A stretch of 64,000 bases of DNA, from NCBI GenBank assembly GCA_037178675.1, contig JAYMGJ010000513.1, positions 1 to 64,000 of the forward strand. Direction: 5' to 3'. Position numbers and translations under genes: made by a program. Origin of the DNA: Scleroderma bovista (Eukaryota > Basidiomycota > Agaricomycetes > Boletales > Sclerodermataceae). Under the pieces are notes generated by a model. The model was not told the DNA's origin, did no database searches, and saw nothing but the letters and a program-made list of their open reading frames with translations. Shown piece by piece: positions 9,689 through 19,952 of this stretch (position 1 is its first letter; every line of letters starts with the position of its first letter).

Positions 9689-11175
9689 GACTCGGAGTTG
9701 GCACCCGAGTTAGTAGAGTCCGTCTTACCGGACTCCGCAGCGATGGCCGCAGCGCGAGCTTTGGCCTTTTTGGTCTTTTTGGGACAGTTGTCCGCAAAAT
9801 GACCGGTACCTCCGCAGAACATGCAGAGGTTGTTGTCTAGTCGCCGCTTTCGCTCATCGGCGGTGAGCTTTCCATCCTTACCAAGCTTGTTGGTGAGGTC
9901 CGGTCTGGTGGAACCGGAGGAGGATGGGTTGCTGGTCGTTTTGGATGACCCAGCAGTGGCGGAGCTAGAGATGTTGCCGGACTTGGATTTCTCCTTTCCG
10001 GACTTGGGTGAGTTGCCTCCGGAGTCGGAGGTCTTAGCTGGGGACGAGGTGGACTGACTCTTTGTGGTACGAGCAACCTCGTCTTTGCGCTCCCAGTAGC
10101 GCGCATCGATCTCCTGGCATAGTGCCCGGAGTCCATGGAGAGTCAGGGGCTTGCCGACTCGAGCAATCTCGTCTTTCAGACGATCCGGAAGTCCGGAGTA
10201 GAACAGGCGGCGGAGCGCGCCATCTCCGTAGTCCTGGACCTGGGAGGCGAGTCGGTTGAAGTCCACAATATACCGCGTAACGCGGTGTGCGTCCTTCATC
10301 CGGAGGTGTTCGAGCTGGTGCTCGGCATCGGCGATGGGGTCGTGAGGTCCAAACGTACTCTGTAGTTCGGCGACGAAATGGACCCAGCTATCCATCCAGC
10401 GCGGACGGTCAGCCGGATCGCCGGAGTTCAGGAGGTCTGGTTCGAACCATTCTAAGGTCATCCCTTTTAGATATGACTGGGCGAAAGTTACCTTTGCCCT
10501 GTCAAGGCGGAATGCCTTGGCTCGATCCTGGAAGCAGAGTTCGCACTGGACCAAGAAGGTCCTGAGCTTTTTGGGGTCCGTACCGTCGAAGGTGTCCGGT
10601 TCACGGACTTTGGCACGGGAGGAGGAGGACTCGTTGGTCCGGCGGGAAGAGCGGGAGAGGCGATTGACGGCGATGGCTAGATTGTGGAAAACAGCTAGAC
10701 CAGGGTCTAGCTCTTCCGGGGCGTCGACAAACTCGTTGTCGTCGTCGTCGTCGTTGTCGCCATCTCCGGGGTCGTCCGGATCATCTCCGGGACCATCCTC
10801 AGGGCCGAACCATTGGAATCGACCAGGTTCGCGACGCTCCGGAGTGGAGTCGCGATGGTAGGGGAAGCCGTCACCGGGAACGGATCCTCGGTGACCAGGG
10901 TCTGCAGAACCACGAAGGCTCTGAGACGCAGCGTCGCGACGCGGAGTCATCGACACTACTGGGCTTCGAGCTGTGAAGCTCCTAAATTGGCTTACAGAAG
11001 CCGGAGGTTGCCAGCGGTTAGACAGGGCTTGTTGGGCGGCGGATAGGTGGAGGTCGTCTACTGCACCTGCTTCCTCAGCAAGTGCTGCAGCGGTACGAGC
11101 GCGAGAGCGCGTGGTCATAGTCATAAGGAAACTGGACAGGATATGCGTACGAGGTTTGGGACAGTGAACCCACAC
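9676..11175 (-). CDS. gag: Chromovirus Gag
   Basis: 499 codons from the first ATG; two later ATGs (11124, 11118) are alternatives, since the first lies only eight bases from the primer site. A basic Arg-rich start is followed by a region rich in Asp/Gly/Pro, a long acidic stretch, the capsid-like Retrotrans_gag region (about residues 190-370, with FDGTDPKKLRTF and ATLEWFEP-like segments), a Ser/Lys-rich linker and one CCHC knuckle [14 protein letters not shown]. It forms the particle core and binds RNA. The C-terminus ends in a Lys run that is the frameshift site into pol. No defects are seen. Confidence 0.93.
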   Translation of the reverse strand: MWVHCPKPRTHILSSFLMTMTTRSRARTAAALAEEAGAVDDLHLSAAQQALSNRWQPPASVSQFRSFTARSPVVSMTPRRDAASQSLRGSADPGHRGSVPGDGFPYHRDSTPERREPGRFQWFGPEDGPGDDPDDPGDGDNDDDDDNEFVDAPEELDPGLAVFHNLAIAVNRLSRSSRRTNESSSSRAKVREPDTFDGTDPKKLRTFLVQCELCFQDRAKAFRLDRAKVTFAQSYLKGMTLEWFEPDLLNSGDPADRPRWMDSWVHFVAELQSTFGPHDPIADAEHQLEHLRMKDAHRVTRYIVDFNRLASQVQDYGDGALRRLFYSGLPDRLKDEIARVGKPLTLHGLRALCQEIDARYWERKDEVARTTKSQSTSSPAKTSDSGGNSPKSGKEKSKSGNISSSATAGSSKTTSNPSSSGSTRPDLTNKLGKDGKLTADERKRRLDNNLCMFCGGTGHFADNCPKKTKKAKARAAAIAAESGKTDSTNSGANSESKKE

Positions 11176-11182
11176 AAGTGCG

Positions 11183-11192
11183 AGTCTGAAAT
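11183..11192 (-). other. Self-priming site of the nested chromovirus
   Basis: On the element strand ATTTCAGACT starts two bases after the 5' LTR. It is the exact complement of AGTCTGAAAT at 11433-11424 inside the same LTR, about 33 bp downstream of a TATAAG box, i.e. where the RNA should start. This is the arrangement of Tf1-type self-priming; there is no TGG tRNA-type site here. Confidence 0.75.
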
Positions 11193-11194
11193 AC

Positions 11195-11817
11195 TGTCAA
11201 GTCCGGGTCTACTCCGGTAGGGGGTCCGGTCAAGTCCGGACGAGCGCGGACGAAGGAAGAGGGCAGAGGGCTGGACGAGAGATTAGTCCGGCCGGAGTTG
11301 GTGACCGCTTGGATTCAACGACTAAGGACAACGAGCGTTGATCCCTTGCGTAGGTTCCGGTCAAGAAGGGGAGACGGAGACAGAGACGGAGACGGGCGAG
11401 ATCAGGAGTAGAGACTATGGTTGATTTCAGACTGAGGTATACAGGACGGAGTACAGGGTACTTATACTACGGAGAACTAGGGTCGAGTATTTACGGTGAC
11501 AAGTAAACAGCCCAAAGGGCGGACAAGGAATAACCGGAGTTGGGACTAGGTCAGGTCCGATGAAAATAAGTAAGGTCCGGAGAAAATACTACAAGGTAGA
11601 AGATATAAACAGAGCACGGAGAACTCACGGTACTACAGGGTTGACGGAGAAGTGAAGTAACGACTGGATAGGGATTAATGCAAAGGGTCGCACTTAGCGG
11701 AAGAGTATGTGCGCGTCCGGGACCGGAGTAACGCGCAGAGGTCCGGAGTTGAGCTGTAGTGCTGCGATGCGACCGGAGTAACCGGGTAAGAGTCCGGAGT
11801 TGGACATGGTCGTAACA
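11195..11817 (-). repeat. LTR-A, complete 5' LTR of the nested chromovirus
   Basis: 623 bp, element-strand ends TGTTACGACC ... ACTTGACA. Solo relatives lie at 20195-20803, 35845-36481 and 39525-40166, and a split copy at 44853-51781. The family is rich in the octamer AACTCCGG. Confidence 0.95.
11424..11466 (-). promoter_or_regulatory. LTR-A core promoter and predicted RNA start
   Basis: On the minus strand TATAAG (11466-11461) lies 33 bp before AGTCTGAAAT (11433-11424). That decamer is conserved in the other LTR-A copies and complements the primer site, so the RNA 5' end is expected at or beside it. Confidence 0.65.
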
Positions 11818-11822
11818 CTATC

Positions 11823-12056
11823 CTTGTATTCACTTTGGAAGAAGAAGAGCAGACTACTCTCCTATCGACTCATGATTTCCCCATCTCTGGACTGCAACTT
11901 CTTGTTGCTGCTGTTGATCAGGTTACCCAGGATGCCCATCCTACTCCATCCCCAGCTGTCATCTCTAATGACAATACTCCATCATCTCCCGAGGATGACT
12001 CTTCACTCCTCTTACACCCTGCTGAAGTCAACTATCTTGTCAATTTATTTCGCTGA
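11823..12056 (+). CDS. gag-pr: Gag-protease polyprotein of the LTR-1 element, 3' part
   Basis: This continues the frame of 2104-5754 after the nested chromovirus, codon for codon, once the second CTATC is dropped. It adds 77 residues (acidic, with FTLEEEEQTTLLS near the junction) and stops at TGA 12054-12056. The RT ORF overlaps it in the +1 frame. Confidence 0.88.
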   Translation, partial: LVFTLEEEEQTTLLSTHDFPISGLQLLVAAVDQVTQDAHPTPSPAVISNDNTPSSPEDDSSLLLHPAEVNYLVNLFR

Positions 12057-15000
12057 ACTACTATGCTTGCCCTCACGTACGCCTTTGCTTACTATGCCAC
12101 ATGTTTTTGATTCTTTTTGTACTACCAATGGTCTTTATACTCACTTTGACCGGAATGTCGTAAAACTACCGAACTCTTCCCAAGTATCCCGGTCCTGTTT
12201 TGGTTCATTTTATGCTGATCTTTTGCCTACCTCTGTTGTTCCAAATTGTTCTTCATCCCATCCCACTCCCGCTCCAGTTGACTTACATTTATCCCAGCCT
12301 TTCTTCACTTTCAATGATTTTTGTGATTTACTGTACTTTAGGCGCTGTATTTCTACAGACTCTGAAGATCTTGACGATGAATTAGGCCAATGGTGCCTTG
12401 GCGCTTACAAACGTGTGGATTGGAAAGTCAAACCGGTTCCCGGTCGCTATCCAGAAGACGCCCGCGTTCATCGTCAATTCCCCGAAAATCCCCTCGACTC
12501 ACTCACTCCACTCACTCCCCTGCCACCCGACTTCATTCCCACGAAGAAGCTTACCAATGAGTGCCTGGCTTCTATGAAACTTAACTCTGATGGCTTCCTC
12601 TGGCCAGAAGAAGAAAAACTTTTTGCACATGTCATGAAGCTTAATGAAGCGGTGCTAGCCTTTGACGAATCGGAACACAGCAATTTTCGCTCAGACTACT
12701 TCTCCCCTTACATCATCCCGGTCCTGCCCCATGAGCCATGGGAGTACCGCAACATCCCTATCCCTCCTGGCATCCGCGAACGTGTTATCCAGCTGCTTAG
12801 AGACAAGATCGCAGCCGGACTCTATGAACCTGCCCAGTCGTCGTATCGCTCCAAGTGGTTCTGTGTTATGAAGAAGAATGGAAAGATCCGGATTGTCCAT
12901 GATCTGCAACCTCTCAATAAGGTTACAATCAGAGATGCCGGAGTTCCACCTATTTTGGATGACTTTGTCGAACCATTCGCCGGTCGGCAATGTTACACGG
13001 TCTTTGATCTCTTTTCCGGATTTGATGCCCGCCAACTGCATCCCGATAGTCGAGATCTCACATCATTTATGACTCCCCTCGGTCTCTTACGACATACCGC
13101 CATGCCACAAGGCTACACCAACTCTCCTTCCGAATTCCAGAATTGTACTAGTTTCATCTTACAGGATGAGATCCCGCACGTAGCCAACGTATTCATCGAC
13201 GATCTTCCAATCAAAGGCCCTGAAACATGCTATAACGATGCCAATGGTAACGCTGAAACCCTGCCAGCCAACCCAGGGATTCGTCGCTTCATTTGGGAAC
13301 ATGCTGTAGATGTGCACTGGATTATGCATCGCTTTGCGCATGCAGGCGGAACGTTCTCTGGTCCAAAGACCCAACTCTGCCGTCCTCGTGTTTTGATTCT
13401 TGGCCAAGAATGCCATCCTGATGGTCGCTCTCCCGACCATGGCAAAGTCAAGAAGATCTTAGATTGGCCTCCCCTTGCAACGCCGAAGGATGTGCGCTCA
13501 TTTCTAGGTCTCTGCGGCACTGTGCGCATTTGGATTGCCAACTATTCCCTCCTCGCTCGTCCTCTCATCAATCTCTACCGCAAAGACACTCCTTTCGTTT
13601 GGGACACCCCCCAGCAAGACGCTTTCGATGCCTTGAAGATCGCTGTCTCTTCCGCTCCCTCCCTTCATCCCATCGACTATTCCACAGATCTCCCTGTCAT
13701 TCTCTCAGTCGACACCAGCTATATTGCCATCGGATTCATCCTGTCCCAGTATGATGAGTCTGGTCGCAAACGTCCTGCTCGTTATGGCTCACTTCCTATC
13801 AATGAACGCGAATCTCGCTATAGTCAGCCCAAACTCGAGTTATATGGTCTATTCCGTGCACTTCGTCACTATCGTCTCTTTCTTTACGGTGTCAAGAACC
13901 TCCATGTTGAAGTCGATGCAAAGTACATCAAGGGTATGCTTAACGATCCTGACCTCCAACCTAACGCTACTATCAATCGCTGGATCGAAGGTATACTCTT
14001 ATTCGACTTTAAACTAATTCACGTTCCAGCCGCTCGTCACCAAGGACCTGATGCGCTCTCTAGGCGTCAGCCCTCTGAAGAGGAGATAGAAGATGGTGAA
14101 AGAGATGCCGAAGACGCTGATGAATGGCTAGAAGATCTTTTGTTTTGTACCGCCGCCCACCCTCTTTCTTATGACCCCGTTACGCTCCCTTCATTCCTGT
14201 CTCAAGATACGACTCAAGACGTTATTCTACGACAAATTCTCCACTTCCTCCAAACGACTCAACTCCCATCATTCCCCTCCAACACCGCTCGTAAACGTTT
14301 CATCAGACGCTCCCTTCAATTCTTTATTCATTCTGGCCAACTGTTCAAATGTCGAGGTCCTCGTACTCCAACTAAAGTCATCTTTGATCCTGATCTCCGT
14401 GCGCAACTTCTCAATCAAGCCCATGAAGACCTTGGGCACCGCGGAGTATTTGGAGTATTTCAAGCTGTCAGGGATCGCTTCTATTGGCCACAGATGTACT
14501 CAGACGTTGCCCACCACATTCATTCTTGCCATGAATGCCAGATTCGCAGCACTCGCAAAGTTGAAATTCCCCTCACTGTCTCTCCATCTCCCCGAATCTT
14601 CATGAAGATCTACGTTGATGTCATGCTCATGCCAAAAGCTCGTGGCTATCGCTATCTTGTTGCTGCTCGCGATGATCTCTCCCTTGCTGCCGAAGGCCGT
14701 GCTCTCAAGCATGCCAGTTCAGACAGCCTAGCCAAGTTTTTCTGGGAAGAAATTATTTGCCGTTACGGAGTTATTGCCCAGATCGTCACTGACAATGGCA
14801 GTGAGGTCAAGGGTGCATTCGAGAAACTCATGCAGCGATACTCTATTCCCCAAATCCACATCTCCCCCTATAATTCCAAAGCCAATGGAGTTGTAGAGCG
14901 TGGACACTTTACTATCCGCGAAGCTATTATCAAGTCCTGTGAAGGCGATCTCAATCTATGGCCCACCAAGGTCCATCACGCTTTCTTTGCAGACAAAGTC

Positions 15001-15570
15001 ATCACCCGTCGTTCTACTGGATTCAGCCCCTACTACCTCCTTCATGGTCTCGATCCCGTCCTCCCATTTGATCTCTTTGAGGCTACCTATCTTGTTGAAG
15101 GCTTCTACTCTGAGATGACCTCAGAGGAGCTTCTTTCCCTGCACATCAAACAATTGGAGAAAAGACCAGACGATTTCCATGATGCATTTACTACTCTACA
15201 GAAGACCCGCCTCCGTTCCAAAGCCCAATTTGAGAAGAGATATACCAGACGTCTATTCAAGTCCTCCTACCAGCCTGGAGACCTTGTCCTGGTTCGCAAC
15301 AGCCAAGTGGAGAAAGAATTAGATTGTAAATCAAAGCCACGTTACCTTGGCCCCTTTGAAGTTGTTCGTCGCACTCAAGGTGGCTCATACGTCCTGAAGG
15401 AAATGGATGGAACTGTTTCAGCTCGAGGCATAGCTGCATTCCGCCTTATCCCTTATTATTCCCGACACACTCCTTTGCCCGACTCTATTCTCCCTAACGA
15501 TGATGAAAGTGATGATGAAAACACCGATGAAAATGGAGAAAAAGATTATGACTCTGACGACTCATCATGA
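11823..15570 (+). CDS. pol: Pol of the LTR-1 element: RT-RNaseH-integrase
   Basis: The frame is open throughout, +1 relative to gag-pr, and overlaps its last 78 codons. The true start could be a +1 shift at the gag-pr stop (12051-12056) or the first downstream ATG in frame, 12094. Order: RT with MKKNGKIRIVHDLQPLN, a GYTNSPSEFQ segment and the catalytic FIDD (13192-13203, replacing YxDD); RNase H starting near VDTSYIAIGFIL; HHCC zinc region (HEDLGHRGVF ... CHECQI); integrase core with VDVMLMPKARG and VTDNGSE; acidic tail. No chromodomain. No stops or frameshifts, so the element may have been active recently. Protease is absent from this ORF because it is in gag-pr. Confidence 0.9.
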
Positions 15571-15713
15571 TGCCCAATATGCCCTCATGCTATGTCATAT
15601 GCCCCCTATGCTTCCTCGTCTATGCTCCCCCATGCCAGTCTTCCCAGCTCTTTTTGTTGTCCCACCCTCCTTGTTCGCAATCGGGGACGATTGCATTTCA
15701 TGTCGCCTGTGGA
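15571..15713 (+). other. 3' untranslated stretch of LTR-1 element
   Basis: No gene. A polypurine tract is expected right before 15714, but I see only a short CGGGGACGA further upstream and no convincing tract at the border. Confidence 0.5.
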
Positions 15714-17754
15714 TGTCATGCACCAAACAGGTTTGGTACAGTGAACATGGAAGATAACGCCTATATCGAATGATCCTTATGCGAAGGATAAGCACGACGG
15801 ACCCTCATCGTAGCCATCTATCGCACAAGAACTATCCTGATGCGAGAGATGAATGCCAATGCAGACAGTCATCTATCGCACGAGAACCGCCAAGAAGCAG
15901 AAGAAACTGAAGGAATAACATCAATTGTGGTATGAGAAAGGAATGCACACGTCTGCAGTCCAACTCCCATACCAGAACGATCAAAGAAGCCGAAGAATTG
16001 ATGGAGAAACGAAGGAGAAAGAGAAGAAATGATTTTTAGCGCCCAAATGTCATTTTTAGGCGCCCAGTGCTGGCATTCCGATATTTTGAATAGCTCCGTC
16101 GTTTCTGAAGCTATCAGGCACGTGACTATACCATCAGAGAGCCTAGAACGTGGTCTATCTGCCTGTCAAGTTCCGACGCAAATCTGTTCATTTCCCACGG
16201 AGATATTCCCCCCGCAATCCAGACGTTCGCTTCATTGCTCACTATGGAGTCCGTATTTTCTCTGGATCATTTCTCTGCTATTGCTGCAGATCTCCACTAT
16301 GTCCTGCTCTTAGGACAGCCTCTCCCAGAGTTCCCGTGCACTGCTTGGCACATATCTTCCCAGCCTGCTCCCTCAGTCCCTCTCGTTCTCGGTCAGCACG
16401 TTCTCCTCGTCAGTCCTGCGTCAAGGACGTACTTTGGTCATCTTAGGTCTATTGTCAAGCTTGAGAAGTCTTCTCTGGTCGTCTCTGTGTCCCCTGAGCC
16501 CTCAGCCTATGGTCCCTTCCTCCCAGATACTTGCCATGTCCATCTTCCTCTGTCGTTCGTCTCACTTCCCTGGATGCGCCGAATTCAATACTCTATCCGC
16601 TTCCCTACTTTCAGACGACGTCCCCCAGCACCATGACAGTTATTCCCCCCCACTTTATAGTGCTATTAGGAAGAAGAACCCTCTCTCGTTCTTTCCCAGA
16701 AGAGAGCTCGTCAAGGGAGCCCATGGTTGTGCTTCAGCGGCGCTAGAACATATGCACTATACTTTAGTGTATGCTGACCCCCCAAAAAGACCTCTGGACC
16801 CCTGGTACCCTTCTTGTGGCTGTTTTGTCTCGGATCAATCCCCCTATTAATCCCAGATCTTCCCCATTGTTGTCCCATCAAATTCTTGATGGTACACAGC
16901 CCCCCATCAAACTTCTTAGGCTGTGCATCAATGACTCCTTCTGCTGTGCAGTGACTCATCCCTTGCTTACTGATGACTCACTCCCTTACCAATCAGTCTT
17001 GTCATGCAGCTTACTCATTCCTTTACTCAGCAGCTTATTCATGCTCCCTATGCTTACTCATTCCTGCTTGTCCCTTGCTTACTGATCGCTTACAAAGCTC
17101 TTACAAAGCTCTTACCAATCCCTTACCAATCCTTGACAAATTCTGCTTATTCCCTTCTCTTTTTGTACTTCAATGCTGTGTCCCCCCCATGTATTTAAAC
17201 CCCTGGGCTCAGCCCAGTGATAAGAGACCCAAAAATAGTACAAAATTATCCCTCTCTCAGACTCTCTCAGTCAGTATCCCCTCAGCTCTTTGAGTCTTGT
17301 AGGCTTCAGTGAAGGTCTAAAGGCTCTGATATCTCGAGCTTATTCAATCTATTCAAGTCCAAGTATTTCTCTAGCTCAAGTGGAGTCTATCTTGTAAATC
17401 CTTCATCTTCCATTGCTCCTGGATGTCAGGAGCCCCCTTGCCCCTTTGCTGCACCAGTCTCTAGGTGTAGTATTGCTACTTCAGTCTTAGTCAACTCAAT
17501 CCCCACTTTGACACTTCCTAGCCTTTAGGAAGAGTCCAGACACCTACCCCCTTCATCTTCTATTGCTCCTGTACCCCAGGAGTATCCTGCATCATCATCT
17601 GCATCACCCTGTTGGTGTAGATCCCCTTTCCCCCTCCTCAGCATATCCTCTCTGGACACCATGGAGGCAAACCACCACTCGCACTTTTTTGTAGTCCTTT
17701 GTTGGTGTTGTGTTTGGGTTGTTGTTTTGACCTAAACCCTCACTTTGACTCACA
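15714..17754 (+). repeat. LTR-1, complete 3' copy
   Basis: 2041 bp, ends TGTCATGCACC ... GACTCACA. It carries its own copies of the LTR ORF (16244-16636) and TATA box (17192-17199). It lacks a 57-bp segment present in the 5' copy and in the solo copy at 57605. Confidence 0.96.
16244..16636 (+). CDS. Conserved ORF inside LTR-1 (copy 2), unknown function
   Basis: 130 aa, identical in predicted sequence to the frame at 437-829. It lies in the U3 part of the 3' LTR. No recognised domain. Confidence 0.45.
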   Translation: MESVFSLDHFSAIAADLHYVLLLGQPLPEFPCTAWHISSQPAPSVPLVLGQHVLLVSPASRTYFGHLRSIVKLEKSSLVVSVSPEPSAYGPFLPDTCHVHLPLSFVSLPWMRRIQYSIRFPTFRRRPPAP

Positions 17755-18064
17755 GCAGACATACTGCTCTCCTTTTTGGAAATCAACCATGGCATGCAGA
17801 ACAAAGCACCTATGTCTAGCACAGGCACATCCACCAATTCCAGTTGATGCCAACTGACTTCGACTAGTATTGGCCTGATTGACTGCATGATGATTGCTAC
17901 AGTCTGATTTCTAAGGGCAGCATGAGGAATTACCACAGCTCAGGTAAAAGAGGTCATACCTCCACTCAATTTGCACTTCCTACTAAATAGGAGTTATAAG
18001 GCTGCGATATTACCATGAACCCTTTTCCATCCATCAACCAGACTTCATTTGGAGCTTGTTTGAG

Positions 18065-18473
18065 TAGTGTTCCAAAGTCTGGTTGCAACCAAAGGGAAAA
18101 ACTGGCAACTGGACTGAATTGCAACTGATTTGGACCGGACTGTGGTTGCTGGTCCTGGTGGGTCCACAACCCATGTGGTTGCAGTTGCATCTGCTCAGGA
18201 AAAAATAAAAGACTGGTTGCAACCAGTTGCAACTGGTCTTTAAATAAAATACAGGGAAATTCTTCAATGTACCATGTCAATTTCACATGTTTTACATGAT
18301 CCAAACTATCAAAAATGCACAAATATTATGAAAAATATGCAAAAACCAGTTGCAACTGGTTGCTATCAGTTTGGTTGTGGTCCTAGCAAGATGTGAAATC
18401 TTTGCAACCAGTTTTGGTCCGGTTGCCTCCAAAAAAGGGAAAAGACCAGACTGGACTGGACTTTAAAACACTA
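18065..18473. mobile_element. hAT-type MITE 1 (inside KDZ1)
   Basis: 409 bp with terminal inverted repeats TAGTGTTCCAAAGTCTGG / TAGTGTTTTAAAGTCCAG and the 8-bp duplication TGTTTGAG (18057-18064, 18474-18481). The interior is packed with GGTTGCAACC and GGACTGG motifs. No coding capacity. Confidence 0.9.
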
Positions 18474-18644
18474 TGTTTGAGCAACATATGCTCCACTCTG
18501 AAATTTCCATCCATAGCAATGATCCTCAAATATTTCCAGCTGTACAAATCAGTTGTATTTGCAAATAATGGAATAATTACAACCTATACTCACTGTGTGA
18601 GATTGACCCCTCCCATGGGCAGTAAATTTACCCCAGGTTGGGAA

Positions 18645-19524
18645 TAGTGTTTGAAGGTCCAATCTTAGGACTGCAAAAAGACCAAGGACCAGACCAGACC
18701 AGACCAATTTAGGACTGGACCGCAGTCCTGGTCCTACCCTGGTCCTGGTCCTAACTTTTCTGGGGTGATCAAGGACCAGTCCTGGACCAGTCTTTAGCCC
18801 CTATTTATTATGGGTAATGAGCTACTTAACCTAACCATGATTAGGGTACTTAACCTAGCTATAACACCACTTAACATAGTGATGACACCACTTAACCTAG
18901 TCATAATAGTACTCAACCTAGTCACCACTATGCTACTTAACCTGATCACAACTGCAATACTAAACTATGCATTTTTGATAATCATGACTACATTACTAAC
19001 ACCAGTACACTACACACAAATGATATATAATGTTTTTCAAAAATTTGTGCCGGCTCTGAAAATGTATTTTGGCCATAGCTCTGTCAAATCTTAATGAATC
19101 ACTTATGTAAGGCCACTTTTGGATTGCTCTCATTGGTGGCTATGACCTTTAGTAAGACCCTGAAGCATGAAAACAACATTTACAAATACCCCCTATTATG
19201 TTAAGTACCGTACTTATGATCAGGTGAAGTATCATACCAGTGACTAGGTTAAGTAGAGTAGTCATGATGAGGTTAAGTACCATACTTATGACTAGGTCAA
19301 GTACCGTACTAATGGTCTTGGGTGGTCCTGCTTGGTCCTGACCAGTCTTAAAGAGGACTGGTCCAGACTGGTCCTAGGACCGATCAGGACCACTCAGGAC
19401 TGCTCAGGACTGGTCCTAATCAGTCCAGTCCTGGTGCTGCCAATTTCTGAGATTTTTAGGACTGGTCCGGTCCTGGTCTTAAAAAGGCAAAAAAGACTGG
19501 ACTGGACTGGACCTTAAAACACTA
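18645..19524. mobile_element. hAT-type MITE 2 (inside KDZ1)
   Basis: 880 bp, ends TAGTGTTTGAAGGTCCAA / TAGTGTTTTAAGGTCCAG, 8-bp duplication GTTGGGAA (18637-18644, 19525-19532). Outer arms are dense in GGACCAG/CTGGTCC. The middle holds tandem variants of ACTTAACCTAGTCAT (18805-18960) and inverted versions of them (19195-19315). Non-coding. Confidence 0.92.
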
Positions 19525-19952
19525 GTTGGGAACATGCAGGGCAAAAGAGGACCAGCTCCCCTGGCCCAGGTTCCTCTGAGATTCCATGGAATCCTTGCCA
19601 CTTGAGAAGCTTCAACAATCTCCATGCCCTGGACAACCTCAGCAAATCTCTGTACCTATTCTATTTCATCCGCAGTGTCAGTGCCACAGTGAACAAAAGG
19701 TTACTTCACTTACTGGCACTGCATGTGGGAATGCATTGGATGTCAGTTTCTGCAACTTACTATAGTAGTTCATCACAGTGGTGCCACATTCCACATTGTC
19801 CCAGATAAAATCATCCAGCACCTGGAAGGTAAATGCAGTCCTGGGACTTTTTGTTGTTGCAGGGAAAAGGCCAGCCATCATAAGTTGCAGATGTGAATCC
19901 TCTGAACCATCACAGCTGCAGTACCGAATGTTGCAAAAGTGCACCCCATTAG

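Larger units (their letters stand above)
5755..11817 (-). mobile_element. Chromovirus (Ty3/gypsy with chromodomain), nested in LTR-1 gag-pr
   Basis: A 5-bp duplication CTATC (5750-5754 and 11818-11822) frames an element with TG...CA ends. It is read right to left: a full 5' LTR (11195-11817), self-priming site, gag, -1 frameshift signal, pol with chromodomain, then only the outer ~184 bp of the 3' LTR. Compared with the second copy in this window, the inner 3' LTR, polypurine tract and the antisense accessory gene are deleted. Both coding frames are intact. It is one of the younger insertions in the window. Confidence 0.96.
1..17754 (+). mobile_element. Ty3/gypsy LTR retrotransposon with ~2.1 kb LTRs (LTR-1 element), nested host of a chromovirus
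   Basis: Two long direct repeats (1-2005, truncated by the window edge, and 15714-17754) bracket a Gag-protease frame and an RT-RNaseH-integrase frame on the forward strand, with a TGG-type primer site straight after the left LTR. A 6-kb chromovirus (5755-11817) sits inside the first ORF. Without it the internal region is about 7.6 kb. No chromodomain is visible at the end of the integrase. The right LTR abuts a KDZ transposase gene at 17754/17755, so this element landed in it. The left target duplication lies outside the window and cannot be checked. LTRs of about 2.1 kb are long for a fungal Ty3 element. Confidence 0.93.
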
